A stretch of 64,000 bases of DNA from Symbiodinium natans (lineage: Eukaryota; Sar; Dinophyceae; Suessiales; Symbiodiniaceae), in assembly GCA_905221605.1 (NCBI GenBank), contig CAJNDS010002418.1, positions 313,953 to 377,952 on the forward strand, given 5' to 3'. Below are positions 45,248 through 56,744 of the stretch, in pieces (the first letter of the stretch is position 1; every line of letters begins with the position of its first letter). The notes beneath the pieces were generated by a model that was not told where the DNA came from, did no database searches, and saw nothing but the letters and a program-made list of their open reading frames with translations. The position numbers were made by a program, and so were the translations under genes.

Positions 45248-48200
45248 ATGGCGCTGCGCTTTGACGGCAAGGTGCCGTCCAGACATGTTTCTTTGGTGTC
45301 CAGCATTGCTATACCCGCTCCAGAACCAAGTGGTGAGCACATGCTGACGGCGTGCCATGACCAACAGACTCCAATCGACCAAACCCTGCTCACAGTGAAG
45401 CTCCAAAGAAACCCTCGAAAGTGGTGACTTGCCTCACTACATCAGCGCATGCATTACACATGCTTTGAAGGTGGCTATCGTAACCGGCGCGGGCAATGGT
45501 CTGGGCAAGGACTTCGCTCCCGGCATGGCTGGCTTTCACTAATGTCATCAACATGTCATTTCTCAATTCTCTGCCTTGTCCCTTGCTGGGCCCCTGTTAG
45601 ACTGTGAGTCCTCATATTTCAGGGTACTCCGAGAGTGAGAAAAAACTATATAGTTCTAGATACCTCATGAAAGGTTGCATTGATCCGGCTCAGGGTCTCA
45701 AGCAGTCGCCCAGTCCTTGGTCTGATGCAAAGAGGCATATGCGCTGCTCCTGGCCACAAGAGGGGCAAAGGTGGGTGCTGTCCTACTGTCTCCTTTGAAT
45801 TCCACTTAAACCCCAAACCCCTTAACACCATCCTCAACCCAGAGCTACGCCTGTGTGCAGGTGGTGGTGAATGACTTGGGTGGCACGGCGACTGGCAGCG
45901 GTAGCTCCAGCTCTGCAGCAGTCGGCGCCTCATGCGCTTTGCTTCCAGGAAGCAATGAGACTTTAAAGGAAGTCTTAGAGGCTTTTTCGGTTGTCGCTCG
46001 ACCTCTCTCCTCGGAGGATGCTGTCGTAGCGGAGATCAAGCAAGCAGGTGGAGAGGCCCGATCGACATGATGCTCGTAGCTTCATAGTTCGTGGCTCACC
46101 GACCATTTCATTCCCACCTTCCTCCAGGCCGTTGCCAGCTACGATTCCGTCGTGGATGGGGACAAGATTGTGCAGGTGGCCATCGACACGTGCGCTACGA
46201 TAGGTCACATTCGCAAGAACTTCGTTGTGGCTTGTGTGGCCTCGAGCTGGTTTTTGACCCTAAACACCAGCCACGTCGTCGAGGTACGGCCGGGTAGACA
46301 TCCTCATCAACAATGCCGGGATTCTGCGGGATGTGTCTTTCAAGAGGATGCCCGAGAAGGCCCTCTACCGTGGGCAAGCATGGCTCCAAGACGTGTCCAC
46401 ACAGTTCGAGCGGCCAGGACTGGGACATGGTCTACCAGGCGCCAACATCACACCTGCCTGCAGGAATGGGGTTCGTCTTTGGGCGCTTATCCTGTACTAT
46501 AGATCTATGTATATGTATATATGCAAATATATATATATATATGTACATATATATATATATGTATATGTGGTACCCCCCCGATGTGCCTACCTCTTTGCTT
46601 GGCTTCTTGGTGCAGGCTTGGCCTTTTTCTTGCTGCAAGTTTTTTTCTTGCCATTCATCATAATTCATTGTTTCTTGGGACCGTACAGCGTCTTGGAGGC
46701 CAGGGACTGCAAAAACGCTGTACTGTCCCAAAAAACCAGGCCTTTTTACGCAAAAGCAAGCAAACATGATGCACTGTCCCACAACAACCACCTGGAGGCC
46801 ATCTGGCGTGTGAGGTCTCCGAACTTTTTCGTTTTTTGTTGGGCACTCTTCTCTTTAGAAGCCTTGTTTCTTAGGACAGCACAGCATGTTGGAGCCCTTG
46901 GACTGCAAAAACGCTGTACTGTCTCAAAAAATGCAATCTTTGAAGCAACAACAAGCAAACATGTACCGTTCCAAAAACCAACCCAATAAATCATGTTCAC
47001 CAGCATAATCGGCGCCTAGTCACAAAAAAATAGGCCCCTGATTGTGACGATTATTTGGATGAACCCAATAGCTGGCCTTCATTCTCTTCCAATATGCCCG
47101 GCCGTTCAAGTATAAACTTGAGGGAAAGAATATCCAGCTGATAAGAGTGCAACCCTGCAAGTTCAATTGGCTCCATGGATGAGGTCATGTTTCTCAGTTG
47201 CAAGCCATATTGGTACTTAAACTCAGCGGACAGTATAACCAGGTTAGTCCATGCATGAGATCATGTTTCAGTTGCAAGCCACTTGAAATTACAATAAACT
47301 AGACCCTGATGATGTCGATTATTCGGCACAGCGGCTGTCCCAATGGCTGTCCTTCATCCTCTCGTTAACTTGAGGGAATGAATATCTGCCTAGTAAGAGC
47401 GCAACCCTATGAGTTCAATTGGCTCAATGGACGAGATCATGTTGTTCAGTTGCAAGCCACGGGGTATTGAAATTCGACGAACAGTCGATTCTGACCATTA
47501 CTTGGCACACAGGTTGTCGTCCTTCATTCTCTCCCAATACTCCAGGCTATTTGAACAGTATTGTATAGCTTTAACACTATATCTTGCTTCAAATCGTGTT
47601 AGTCAATTTAGCTGAACTGTTTACATTCTCAGCCTGGAGTGGGGAACTAATGTGCCGAAGAGTTCTTATACAAGATATACGTCACACATGTCGATGCATT
47701 CCGTACCGCGTCCTAATTGCCCATTGCCGCTCACAGTCAGCAATCAACATACATCCTGGCACATTACAGTATTGGCTTAAGATTCAAAATCTTTGGCTTG
47801 GGCGTGGCGAACTGCACACCCACACCACGAACACGTAAGTTGTATCGTCTTCGCGAATTCCGTGCCAAAAGCTGTCGTGCAGCGCGTCACTCTGCAAATC
47901 TGTACTACATGAGCACACCTTAAACAGACATTGGTTCAAAACACGCGTTCAAAATCAAGAAAAGACACACGCATGAGGTTAGCATACATATATATATATA
48001 TGTATAAATCTATTTTGTATTTCTATGTGTATATATCTGTACGTGTATACACTGTATATATCTGTAAATATTTATGTAGTTCTATGTGTGTATATCTGTA
48101 CGTGTATCTACTGTATATATCTGTAAATAAATACATAAATAATAAAGAAATAATAAATAAATATATATATACATATATATATATACATATGTATGCATTT

Positions 48201-48434
48201 TTCAGGCTCCGTGTTGCAGTAGGTACCCGGAAGGAAGGGACCCAACAATTTCGACGACTCCCGTTCCTATGTGTCAGACTCCTTTGCCGCCAGGTGCACC
48301 TCAAGGGCGCCTTCAAGGTTACGCGCGCTGCGTGGCCTCACATGGTCCGCTGACCGAAGCAGGGGGATTGGGCCCATTCTTGAAGCCCTTTTTGCCCTGT
48401 CAGCCCTAGACTTCCCAAGCCCTGGACCTTAAAC

Positions 48435-48481
<47 letters not shown>

Positions 48482-50042
48482 CTTGAAGCCATGATAAATG
48501 GCCATCTCGAGCTGTTCGTTGTGGGGCCCTGCATGTGACATGTGGGCCAGGAGAAGAATGCTTACGGCCGCGTGGTGAATGTGTCGAGTCCGGTGGGCCT
48601 CTACGGAAACTATGGCCAGGGCCCCCAGGAATCCAGGCAGGCGAAGTTGCTGTCTCCGACAGTAGCTATGCTTCGTGCGTAGATTCCGTATAAGGCCAAG
48701 CCAACTACACGGCCATGAAGAGGCAGTTTTGAGCCGTTGGGACTGCCGCCACGCGGGGTGCAACACGGGGGCGGATCTCGGTTGCAGGGCTGTGGTGGGC
48801 TTCAGCTTGTCTCTGGCTGCGGAAGGCACGGCGCCGCATTCTTGTGCATTCTTTTCCTGTCACCTGATTCCTTTAGCGTGGTGAGGAGCCAAGAAGCAGA
48901 TCAAAGTGAACGTGGTGGCGCCGTATGCAGCCTCCAGAATGTCGCCCAACGCCTAAGCCGGCATTCTCTTGTTCGAGTGATGCTGAAGCAAAGCTGAAGC
49001 TGAAGGCAGACAGTGATGTCTCCCGAGATGCTTGAGGCCACAGTCAATGGATGGTGATTCCTTTCAGACCTGTCCAACTTTGCACAGGCCTTGCCTGCTT
49101 CGTCCGTGGCCAAGTTCATAGCCTTCCTGCGCCGAGCCTGAGATTCATCTGGGACTCGTGCCGCCCCGTGCTAGCTGCTGCTAGGGGGGGGCAGCTTGTT
49201 GGAGTTTGCATATAGTGGAGGTGCCACGAGGACTGTCCGGAGTCTGGTGCCTTGTATGAGCTCGGTGGCAACTGGATCTCCAAGGCTTTCTGTGCTGCGC
49301 CCCATGTTCCCCCTCCCCCCCATGTTCCGTTATGCTTCCCTGCCCACGCTAGCATGCGAGCTGTGCTGGCAGGTAAGGCTGCAACGATCCAAGGGTGTTC
49401 AGCTGAACAACGACTTCACAATGGAGGTGAGAATGTCGATGTGCGGCCGTGTCCTTCTTGTGCCACCTGCTAAGACGTGCTGGTGTTTGGTACTGAAAAC
49501 GGTCGGCTTGTGCTACGCCAACGGACCAACAGAATGTACTGTACTGTTGCACGGGAAGATGACGTCAGTGTGAGCCGCAGCGCATGTTCAGGACATTGCA
49601 CAAAGCTTCACGCAGATCTGTGACTTCAGCGAAGGCCCCATACTTCGATTTTATGCAGCCTTGAGCCTTGTGCACTCAATCCTAGCGCCGAGCGAGGCCG
49701 GGATTCGTTCTAAAAAAGCTTCTGTGACAGGCTCCGAGTTTCCAGCCGATGGCTTCTCTGGGATGCAGCATGCAATGGTCTCCTGGTTCGCACGTGTCGC
49801 AGTCCTTGTCTTGTGGTGTTGTTCTTTCTCTTGTAGACAGTACTTGCGTTTGCTGCTGAAATCCGCTTTGTCATTTGTCGTCTGGACGTAGAAGATGTTC
49901 GAGACCTGTCTGAATGTTGTGCCATAAATGGGTTCTGAGCACGTCTCGCGCCGTCTCGCGCACCGAGGCCAGCCGGAAGACCAAGCCGAAGAAGGCAGAT
50001 GCCGAGGTCAAAGAAGCAGGAAATCCCACCTCGAAGTTGTGA
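45248..50042 (+). CDS. Peroxisomal short-chain dehydrogenase, MFE-2/HSD17B4 type, with C-terminal SKL
   Basis: Nineteen exons align by eye to the dehydrogenase domain of peroxisomal multifunctional enzyme 2: 45248-45271, 45471-45515, 45735-45770, 45861-45920, 46017-46055, 46128-46189, 46284-46359, 46418-46438, 48294-48344, 48551-48620, 48701-48722, 48788-48825, 48889-48950, 49010-49036, 49088-49128, 49221-49284, 49373-49426, 49592-about 49630 and 49968-50042. They join in frame to about 301 residues. Motifs: start MALRFDGK, nucleotide-binding TGAGNGLG, VVVNDLGG, INNAGILRD, catalytic Ser in VSSPVG, Tyr/Lys in NYTAMK, and end PTSKL, a peroxisomal targeting signal 1. Family role: NAD-dependent oxidation of (3R)-hydroxyacyl-CoA in peroxisomal beta-oxidation. 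No hydratase or SCP2 domain follows before the stop, so it appears stand-alone. Of 18 introns, 11 open GC, 6 GT and the last probably GA. Confidence 0.9.
46500..46570 (+). repeat. TA-rich microsatellite in dehydrogenase intron 8
   Basis: Alternating TA with occasional G and C, beginning about 60 bp into the 1.86-kb intron 46439-48293. Confidence 0.9.
46669..46985 (+). repeat. Two direct copies of a hairpin-forming repeat, 195 bp apart
   Basis: Copy A (about 46669-46791) and copy B (about 46864-46985) share GGACTGCAAAAACGCTGTACT and flanking blocks such as TTGTTTCTT and CAAGCAAACATG. Within each copy the start pairs with a later segment: GGGACCGTACAGCGT with ACGCTGTACTGTCCC in A, a stem of about 15 bp. 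It lies in dehydrogenase intron 8. Confidence 0.75.
47036..47560 (+). repeat. Diverged tandem repeat of about 190-270 bp period
   Basis: Phrases recur in order: CCCTGAT-TG-CGATTATT, TCCTTCAT-CTCT, ACTTGAGGGAA-GAATATC, AGTTCAATTGGCTC, GATCATGTT and CAGTTGCAAGCCA. Full-length copies start near 47036 and 47305, with partial ones at about 47249 and 47494. It occupies dehydrogenase intron 8 and is AT-richer than flanking exons. Confidence 0.7.
47985..48195 (+). repeat. AT-rich microsatellite block with internal duplication
   Basis: TA-rich sequence in which a segment of about 55-60 bp containing TTCTATGTGTNTATATCTGTACGTGTAT occurs twice (about 48018 and 48079). Last repeat before exon 48294. Confidence 0.8.
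48434..48481 (+). repeat. (CAT)n microsatellite, about 16 units
   Basis: A pure trinucleotide run in the intron between dehydrogenase exons 48294-48344 and 48551-48620. Confidence 0.95.
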
Positions 50043-50114
50043 TCGTTAAAAAGTCTTGACCTTGATGCCACGCGGCCTAGCGTTTTTTTTCCGATCCAAC
50101 TGCCAACTGACGAG

Positions 50115-51678
50115 ATGAACGCCGCACTGGAAGCTCGGCATAAGCTCGGCCTTCATGATCGCTGGATGAAGGACGACGGAAGACGGCCGACGCGTCTCAG
50201 CATGTCTCAGCAATGTTGCGCAATGGCTGCAACATGCTCAGTTGGAAGTGTGCTGGGGCAAGATGCTGTAGCAAATGAGCGCAAGCGAGGGCTTGAGCAT
50301 GGAGAGCAAAAGGTGGCGGCGCTGGGTGGTATAGACGTTATACTATCCGTTATACTTCGGTACATGCTAACGTGAGTCCATTGCAAGATTCCTGGACACG
50401 ATCGAACGTTAAGTTGAGTTGTTGCATCTTGTCTTGAATTGTCCAGACTTATCCCGTCGCAATGCCGCGAGGTGGAGCAATTGAAGAAGGCGGAGACTGA
50501 AGCGGATTCCCGCATACAGAAACTCCAGAAACAGCAAAAGGACATGGCCTTGCCAGATTTGCCCGTCACCTTCGCTTCCCCACACCAATGACCTCCTGCA
50601 GGAACTTGCGACTCGCGCTCAGTCCGCCGAAGGCCGACTCCAGACGGAGCTTTCTCAGGCCGAATTGCGACTGCGCGGAAGGTCCACGCTCGTAAGCAGC
50701 ATCTAAGAGAATCAGACTCAATTCTGCAGTTCCAGCATGTCCGGCATGCTCTGGCTTTTGCATCTCGAGAAGCAAGAAGGCACGACGACAGCAAGGTGCG
50801 AGTATCTGCTAATGTCAAGCTCATGCCCTCTGGCCTCAGCCAACCCTCATGTCGTTAACGGCGACCCTTCCCATCCAGGATATTGAAGCACAGCATACGT
50901 AACCAATGTAAACAACTGAGCAAATCACTACATTTTGAGAGTTTATGAATAAGTATATATGTTGATGATTGACACATATGTACATCCAGGAAGCTGTGAT
51001 ACAGCAAGCTCTGCATGCGCAGTGACCGCCATGATTGTCCGGCCTGGGCAGCCGTCGAAGATGTACTCGCTGTCAATGGCAAGCGGCCAAGCGGGCCAAG
51101 TGGGCCAAGCGAAGCTGAAGGCCAAAGCGAAGCCGCAGAGCAAGCCCAGGGTGCCAAGGAGGGAGTCGCCCTTGGCGGCAGCAGCACGGCGCGCGCGTGA
51201 GGCCATGGCCGGCCCAGTCGTTCCTCGAAATGACCGGGGCAGCGGTGGCAGTGCCGGCCGTCCGAGTGTCAACGGCACGCGGAGCAGGTCTCCTAGTGGA
51301 AGTGGACGCAGTGGACTCTCTTCGACACCGAAGTTGCGGAAGCCTCTGGGGGCCGACCCGCCGCCGCCGACGCCCTGCACACCGGAGAGCCCACAACGGT
51401 CCGAGAGGCCACATGCAGCACCACGTGCGGCTTATGCGGCCCGGTCGCTGATCCACCAGAGTCCAGACAGGGACCTTGACAAGCACCCTTCCCGTCGACC
51501 ACCCGGCAGCTATTCGCCAGAAAGCCCCAGCCCAGGCAATGGACGGAGGAAGCTGTCCACAGCCTCCGAGGACCATGATCCAAATGCGGACTTTGCAGAT
51601 ACCTCGGTCGGCTCGGCTTTGATCGACGCGTTCTCCGAGGACCCTGCCATGTCCCCTGCCCTGCCGCGCATCGTCTGA
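50115..51678 (+). CDS. Coiled-coil protein with long Pro/Ser-rich C-terminal exon
   Basis: A possible first exon starts ATG at 50115 (MNAALEARHKLGLHDRW), only about 70 bp after the dehydrogenase stop. Helical exons follow: about 50469-50545 (VEQLKKAETEADSRIQKLQK), about 50599-50690 (ELATRAQSAEGRLQTELSQA) and about 50748-50800. The last exon, from an acceptor near 50989 to TGA at 51676-51678, is open for about 230 codons: basic, then low-complexity Ser/Pro/Gly/Arg (SPSGSGRSGLSSTPKLRKP), ending acidic (SVGSALIDAFSEDPAMSP). The likely architecture is an N-terminal coiled coil with a disordered tail. No family recognised. The strand and frame of the final exon are well supported by length and composition; linkage to upstream exons is inferred. 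Confidence 0.5.
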
Positions 51679-51705
51679 TCGACCCGCGCAACGGGGCAAA
51701 GTTGT

Positions 51706-51725
51706 TTTGTGTGTGTGTGTGTGTA
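51706..51725 (+). repeat. (GT)n microsatellite
   Basis: About nine GT units ending GTAG|GACATG, just after the stop at 51678. The terminal TAG could serve as a splice acceptor for the next exon. Confidence 0.85.
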
Positions 51726-51726
51726 G

Positions 51727-51936
51727 GACATGGGCCCGAAGTCTGCTGACAGAACTGAGATATTGGAGGCGCCGTGCCCTTGCACATCCCACGGGCCAAG
51801 CTTGCACTCCAACAGCAAAGCGCGAGCATGCCATGTGCGCGTGGCCCTGTGGCAGGCGGCGGCGGTGCTGCGCCGCGAAGCGCAGGACTTGGGCCAGGCA
51901 CTGCGAGCCTGGGTCGGCGTGGAGGCAACACTGTAG
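51727..51936 (+). CDS. Candidate exon or short ORF, unknown
   Basis: Open frame starting GACATGGGCCCG and ending at TAG. The second half is Ala/Leu/Arg rich and predicted helical (VRVALWQAAAVLRREAQDLG). Two other + frames are also open here, so the frame is uncertain. No family. Confidence 0.3.
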   Translation, partial: DMGPKSADRTEILEAPCPCTSHGPSLHSNSKARACHVRVALWQAAAVLRREAQDLGQALRAWVGVEATL

Positions 51937-52326
51937 GTAGTCAACCAGTTAGGCAGAGGCAGAAGTCCCATCGAGACTGCATCTTTTGATTCCAGTCAGT
52001 GCAAGTTCTGCTGTGCACGGTCTTCCACAGTGCTCAGAGGCAACGGAACTGGATCCGCAACCAAGTGCCCACGAGGAGGGTGTGAGTGCCAGGATGTGTG
52101 AATGTTGCAGAATCCACTCCTTTGCCTGCGTTGCGTGTGTTCGATGCAGGCTCACGATTTACACGATGCACGCGATGCACACGATGCTCACGATGCTCAT
52201 GCCCCTTTCGCGCTGGAAGAGGTCGAGATTGCATTGGAGCCTCGCAAGGCTCGGCTCCGCAGCCGTCGCCTGAAACATCCTAAATCAATCTAAGTCAACC
52301 CTTTCGATTTATCTTGAATTACGCTG
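51937..52326 (+). other. Possible small exon and a 9-bp repeat
   Basis: About 52150-52203 carries ACGATGCAC/ACGATGCTC units (roughly five). It is followed in one frame by a charged stretch (LEEVEIALEPRKARLRSRRL) ending at TAA near 52293. The repeat reads Asp-Ala-His in that frame. Confidence 0.35.
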
Positions 52327-52641
52327 ATGAGTGAAGCGTTGAAGAGCAGAGAAGAGCAGGTCGGGGCTGGGGCTGACGCCGGTGCTGGCGAGGAGGGTGA
52401 GGGGAAGGCAAGGACTTTCAAATCAGAGCCGGAACCAACGCCATTGAGCTCTTTTGAACTCCAGTGGGTCCCCAGATGCCTCGAGGTTCCTGCGCCCAAG
52501 CTACAAGAGCCCCAAAAGCTCGCAGAGCCGGATGCGCATGATGACCTTGGCACACTGCCTCGGCCAGAATGTGAGACAGACGATCAAGCCGAGGCAGGAG
52601 ACGTAGACGCCACAACTTTCCAACATGGCTGGTACCGGTAA
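52327..52641 (+). CDS. Small acidic ORF of 104 residues
   Basis: ATG at 52327 to TAA. Glu/Ala/Pro rich with Gly-Ala repeats near the start and an acidic end (DDQAEAGDVDATTF). It could be a single-exon gene or one exon. No motif is visible. Confidence 0.35.
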   Translation: MSEALKSREEQVGAGADAGAGEEGEGKARTFKSEPEPTPLSSFELQWVPRCLEVPAPKLQEPQKLAEPDAHDDLGTLPRPECETDDQAEAGDVDATTFQHGWYR

Positions 52642-54440
52642 CGAGCTTCGTGCCCATGCCGAAAGTCCTTGTTCAGGCCTCGTTGGACGAACGGGAACGC
52701 CTCATGCTGCAGTCACCATCTCATTCTGTTGTTTCGTGTCTCGAGCTTGATGAACGGAGCAGTGGGACCGGTAAAGCGACTGTTTGTGAACGAGGCGGGA
52801 GCGGCTGGACAATGACCTCGAGCGCATCGTAGGCACAGCTCTCATAAACCTGAGAGCGAACTCCCCTCACGTTGCAGCAGATTTCCTGAGTCTTCCCGAG
52901 ATTTGAAGCGCATGACCGTTCCATGTTCCCACTTCCCATGTCTTCGTCCCGAGTTGTTTTGCCCAGAGGACATTGTGGGGATACTTCTGCAGTCGTGTGA
53001 AGTATTGAAGTTTAAAAGTGATTCGTGTGACGAGGCGAGTGGCATCGGGTGCTGTCGGAGAGACAGCAGGCAATTGAGGCACCGTGTGTGCTACCAGCGA
53101 GCACTTTCCACAGCTGGTCGCTGACAATGAACGGCTCTGCTTGCTGTGGCTTGACGAGTTGTAGCTGCCCGTAGCAATGGTAGCGCCTAATGGAAATGTC
53201 CAAGTGCCCCAAATGCCTCACGGAAGATGGATTCCTACTTTCCACTTGTGTCTTGCAGGCATTGGCTGCAACTGAGTACCCAGCTGTGGCAGAGCGTGGC
53301 CCCAAATTAAGCACTGCACATCTACAAACGTCAGCGAACGCCAGCTAGCTCGCGTGCAAGAAACTGTTATGCTGTGTTGGGTGTGCTGCGCAGCCATGCG
53401 TCTGTGTCTGAGGCTTGCCCCGGCACCAGTACCGATGCCAGTGATGCCAGTGTTCCATGGCCTTCAGAGACTCTGATGTAGCGTCACCACTCGTGTCATA
53501 ATGAGCATCACTGTTGGTGCCACTACACTGTCTGCACGGTGCATCCCAGACCTCAGCAAAGGCATGCCCGAGCAACACTTGGCTGCACGCCGGGCCTGCA
53601 GATGGCGCATGCCGTGGGCTTATGTTGCACATTGTACTTGGCATCGTGTATTTCAGGGGTCTTTCGAAATTCTTGTGGCGACATGCACCTCCAAGGCCCC
53701 TATGCCAGCAAGAGCCACGGTGCCATTCAGGGCCCACGAGGCAAGATGGTCCACGCAAGTCCGATCCAGCAGACGGCTGGCATTTGTCCGGAGGCCTTCG
53801 CCCATGGGCAGGCGGTATCGCGCTCGCCCAGCCCAGTTGCTGTCGGAACCTTGTTGCCTGACTTGCTTGCGATATCTTGGAGTGCCGCCAACCAATAGAA
53901 CTCAGTAGAACCAGACAAACATGAAAGACATCTTCCTAGATCAACAGTTTGATGTCACGTACTCGTTTGCCTTGGCAATATTTGTTTCGGCTCAGCGTCG
54001 GCCATTGGCCCTCGACACCATGGCTCTCAACGGGCCACGGCCCCTCACTGAGATGCAGTGTAGCGTGCTTGGGAATGATGGACACTGACTGATCCAGTGC
54101 TAACAACTGCCGCATCTGCGAGGCCCTGCCAGGGCCAGGCTGCCCGCAGGCAGCACAGAGTCGTCCTGGCAGTGCCAGTCTCAGACATGGCCGCATCACG
54201 GCAAGCAGCAAGGCGATGCCAGGCGGGTGTATCGACTCCGATGTATGCGATAATACGAGAACGCAAGTCAGGTCTTGGCGGCACTCGGGGCTGCAGCGTG
54301 GTGGGCTCCCCAGCTCGTGCCACTGTTGCAGTCCAGATCTCCAACTTTCGACCTTGCGTGGCATTGAGGTACTGTTCCGCCCAGACCTTCCTGGCCGCAA
54401 GTGGCCGAGGCTGCTCACATCATCTCAGTCCTCTTGTCCG
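52642..54440. other. Unassigned; weak exon candidates
   Basis: About 53096-53162 reads SEHFPQLVADNERLCLLWLDE before a stop. 53539-53898 is open in two + frames, of which the one ending LLPDLLAISWSAANQ is the more protein-like. No family or confirmed splice sites. Confidence 0.3.
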
Positions 54441-55387
54441 TCGTTGAACGACGTTGAACGGATCGAGATCGCACCTGGCTGTGCAGGACTGGGTCGCAGC
54501 GACCGCAGCAGCGTCGCACGTAAGGTGGCACATGATGCTGTGCACTGCTGAGTCCTTGACAGGCACTCCTGTAGAAAGATGTGGAATGGGTGACCTCTCA
54601 TGCGCAGGCGGGCTACACATTTGGACTCAGCTCTTCGGAGGATCACAAGGGACTTCTGACGGCGCAGAAGGACCTAACGTTGCCCATCACTACTGCCGCA
54701 AAAGTGTGTAAACTTGTGTAAACATCTGAGTGGTGGGCTTCGCACATGGAGGACAACGCATACCGTGTCTCTACGGAGGGCAGCGAGTTCTCCGGTCACT
54801 ACAACACGGCCGCTTCACAGCAGTGAGATCATTTTCCTGTGGCGAAAATTCTGCTCGCCTTCTCCTGTTATGCACAGTTATGTCATGTCGGTTAAGTCAT
54901 GCAGTTGCACGGCTCAGACAACATAGTCAACATAGTGAGATGGTGCCAAAGGTGGGTCATGGAGTCACAGTCGAGTCAGGAAGTTTAGTCGAGTCGGAAA
55001 CCTAAACAGGCCGAGTTTGAAAAAGAAAACGGACTCGTCGCAGCATCAACCTTACGCCTTTAGCCCTCTCCACAGAGGTTCAGGGTTTAGGGCTTATAGG
55101 GGTCATTTGTTCGATGTTGTCTGTCCCAGTTTTTGGCTGTCCTCGTTGTTTTCGACACGGTTTGACCGGCCCCTTTGGTCACCCTCAACAGCAAACTTCT
55201 TTCCTGTCGACGCAGCATCCTCACACTGAGCAACGCATGAACTTCGGGATGCGATCGAGGCAAGCTCTCAATCTGGAATTTGCAACATGAAGAGAACGCT
55301 CGCAGCTTCCGCCGTGTGGTTCTGGTTGACCTGGCTCTCATCAAGGTTGAGCTCGACAAGTCTTGTCAGCTGTTCAACACGTCATGA
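54441..55387 (+). CDS. Unrecognised multi-exon gene (partial)
   Basis: Blocks on + : 54441-54550 (VERIEIAPGCAGLG), 54608-54700 after GCAG (FGLSSSEDHKGLLTAQKDLT, then GT-like end), about 54742-54828 (HMEDNAYRVSTEGSEFSGHY, ends TGA), about 55010-55065 (AEFEKENGLVAAST) and 55265-55387 (NLQHEENARSFRRVVLVDLA, ends TGA). They look genuinely coding and probably belong to one gene, but the family is not recognised. Confidence 0.35.
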
Positions 55388-56744
55388 GGTCCTTGGAGAT
55401 CAGGAGATTCCTCAGTCTGGCCGCTCCTATTGGGAGGTGCAGTAGGGCCCGTTGCCATTGTAGTTTCTCATAGTTTCTCAAACACCATGCTTCGCGACAT
55501 GGTTGTACTGCCTCGATGCAGATTGGCAGGTCAAGATCGTCAAGAAGCCTTCTGACGCATGGGAGTACATAGGTGCCCCATGAGCTCCTGCAATCGACAC
55601 TTGCAACTTTGCACACAGTATTGCGCACGCGCAATGGTCCACGAGAGGTGTGGCTGAACCTTCAGCTGACGTGCTTCGACCTCAGTGGAAACAACTTTGT
55701 TCAGATGGCACACACACACACAGCTACACACATGCAAAGTTCATCAACGACACCTTCCGAATGATCCAGGACCATGCCCCTCCACAAGAATAAGAAAGGC
55801 AAGGGATGGTTCTGGGGTGGTGACTGGAGCGAGTCTTTTGCCAGCCACGCCTGTTTGCCTGGGGGACAGGAGGGATGCAACGAAGACAGGCTTCTCCGGT
55901 TAATGACTTTCTTGCCAGGTCTACACTTTCATGGAGATGAAGCCTGGGATGAACGACAGAAAGATGGCACCATGCCTATCGCGAAGAGGTGGAAGCGCAA
56001 TGAGTAAATAGCCCTGACCCGAGGCCCACCACAAACTCATCTCGGACAACGCGGCTGCGCCCTTGAATTTTTCTTCGGCGATTGTAGCAACTCGTGCAGT
56101 TGCTAAATGCAGCTCCCACTTAGAGAGATGATCGCAGCCATTTGGCTCTCACAGTGTCGAGCTATGATCTGTTCATGGTGACGCCGAGCCTCCTGCGACT
56201 GCGACGCATGGTGCCGGAAGACATCCCAAGATTTCCAACGAAGGCGCAGCAGACTTTCACAGTTTATTAGTATGAGGAATGCATGCGAGTACCAGGCATG
56301 TCTTCGCCCTTGCCGCCCATCAGCCCTCGACCGATCTACTCGGCGAGCTCTGCAGCATCTGGGGCAAGCGGATCAACACGAAAGGCCGGCACTTCTGCGC
56401 TCCAGAAAAGCACTTTGTGCGTGGGACTCGCATGTTGGTCAGCAGCGACTAAATAAATGCACCGCACGATGTACGATGTGAGGCCGCCGATCGTCTCCCA
56501 GCACTGGATAGCATGGCGCAAATGTGCTTGCCCTAGCTGACATGCATAACCTGCAGTCGCCACTGTATCCTGCGGCTTGCCGGTAGTTATACAAGGAAGC
56601 AGGTTTTTGCTTTTTGATTTTTGTTCTTTTCCGGTTTCCTGCTCCTCTGGTCTCGTGGTCCTTTGGTCTCTTGGTCCTCTGCCCCTGTCCTTTGGTCTTC
56701 TGGTCCTCGAGGTTACAGCCTCAGAAATCCTCATCTGGGCTTCT
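55388..56744. other. Unassigned; small ORF 55774-56007
   Basis: The + ORF at 55774-56007 begins MPLHKNKKGKGWFWGGDWSE and ends with a basic tail (AKRWKRNE). An internal CAG acceptor at about 55917 suggests it may be two exons. The remainder shows no coding signal. Confidence 0.3.
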
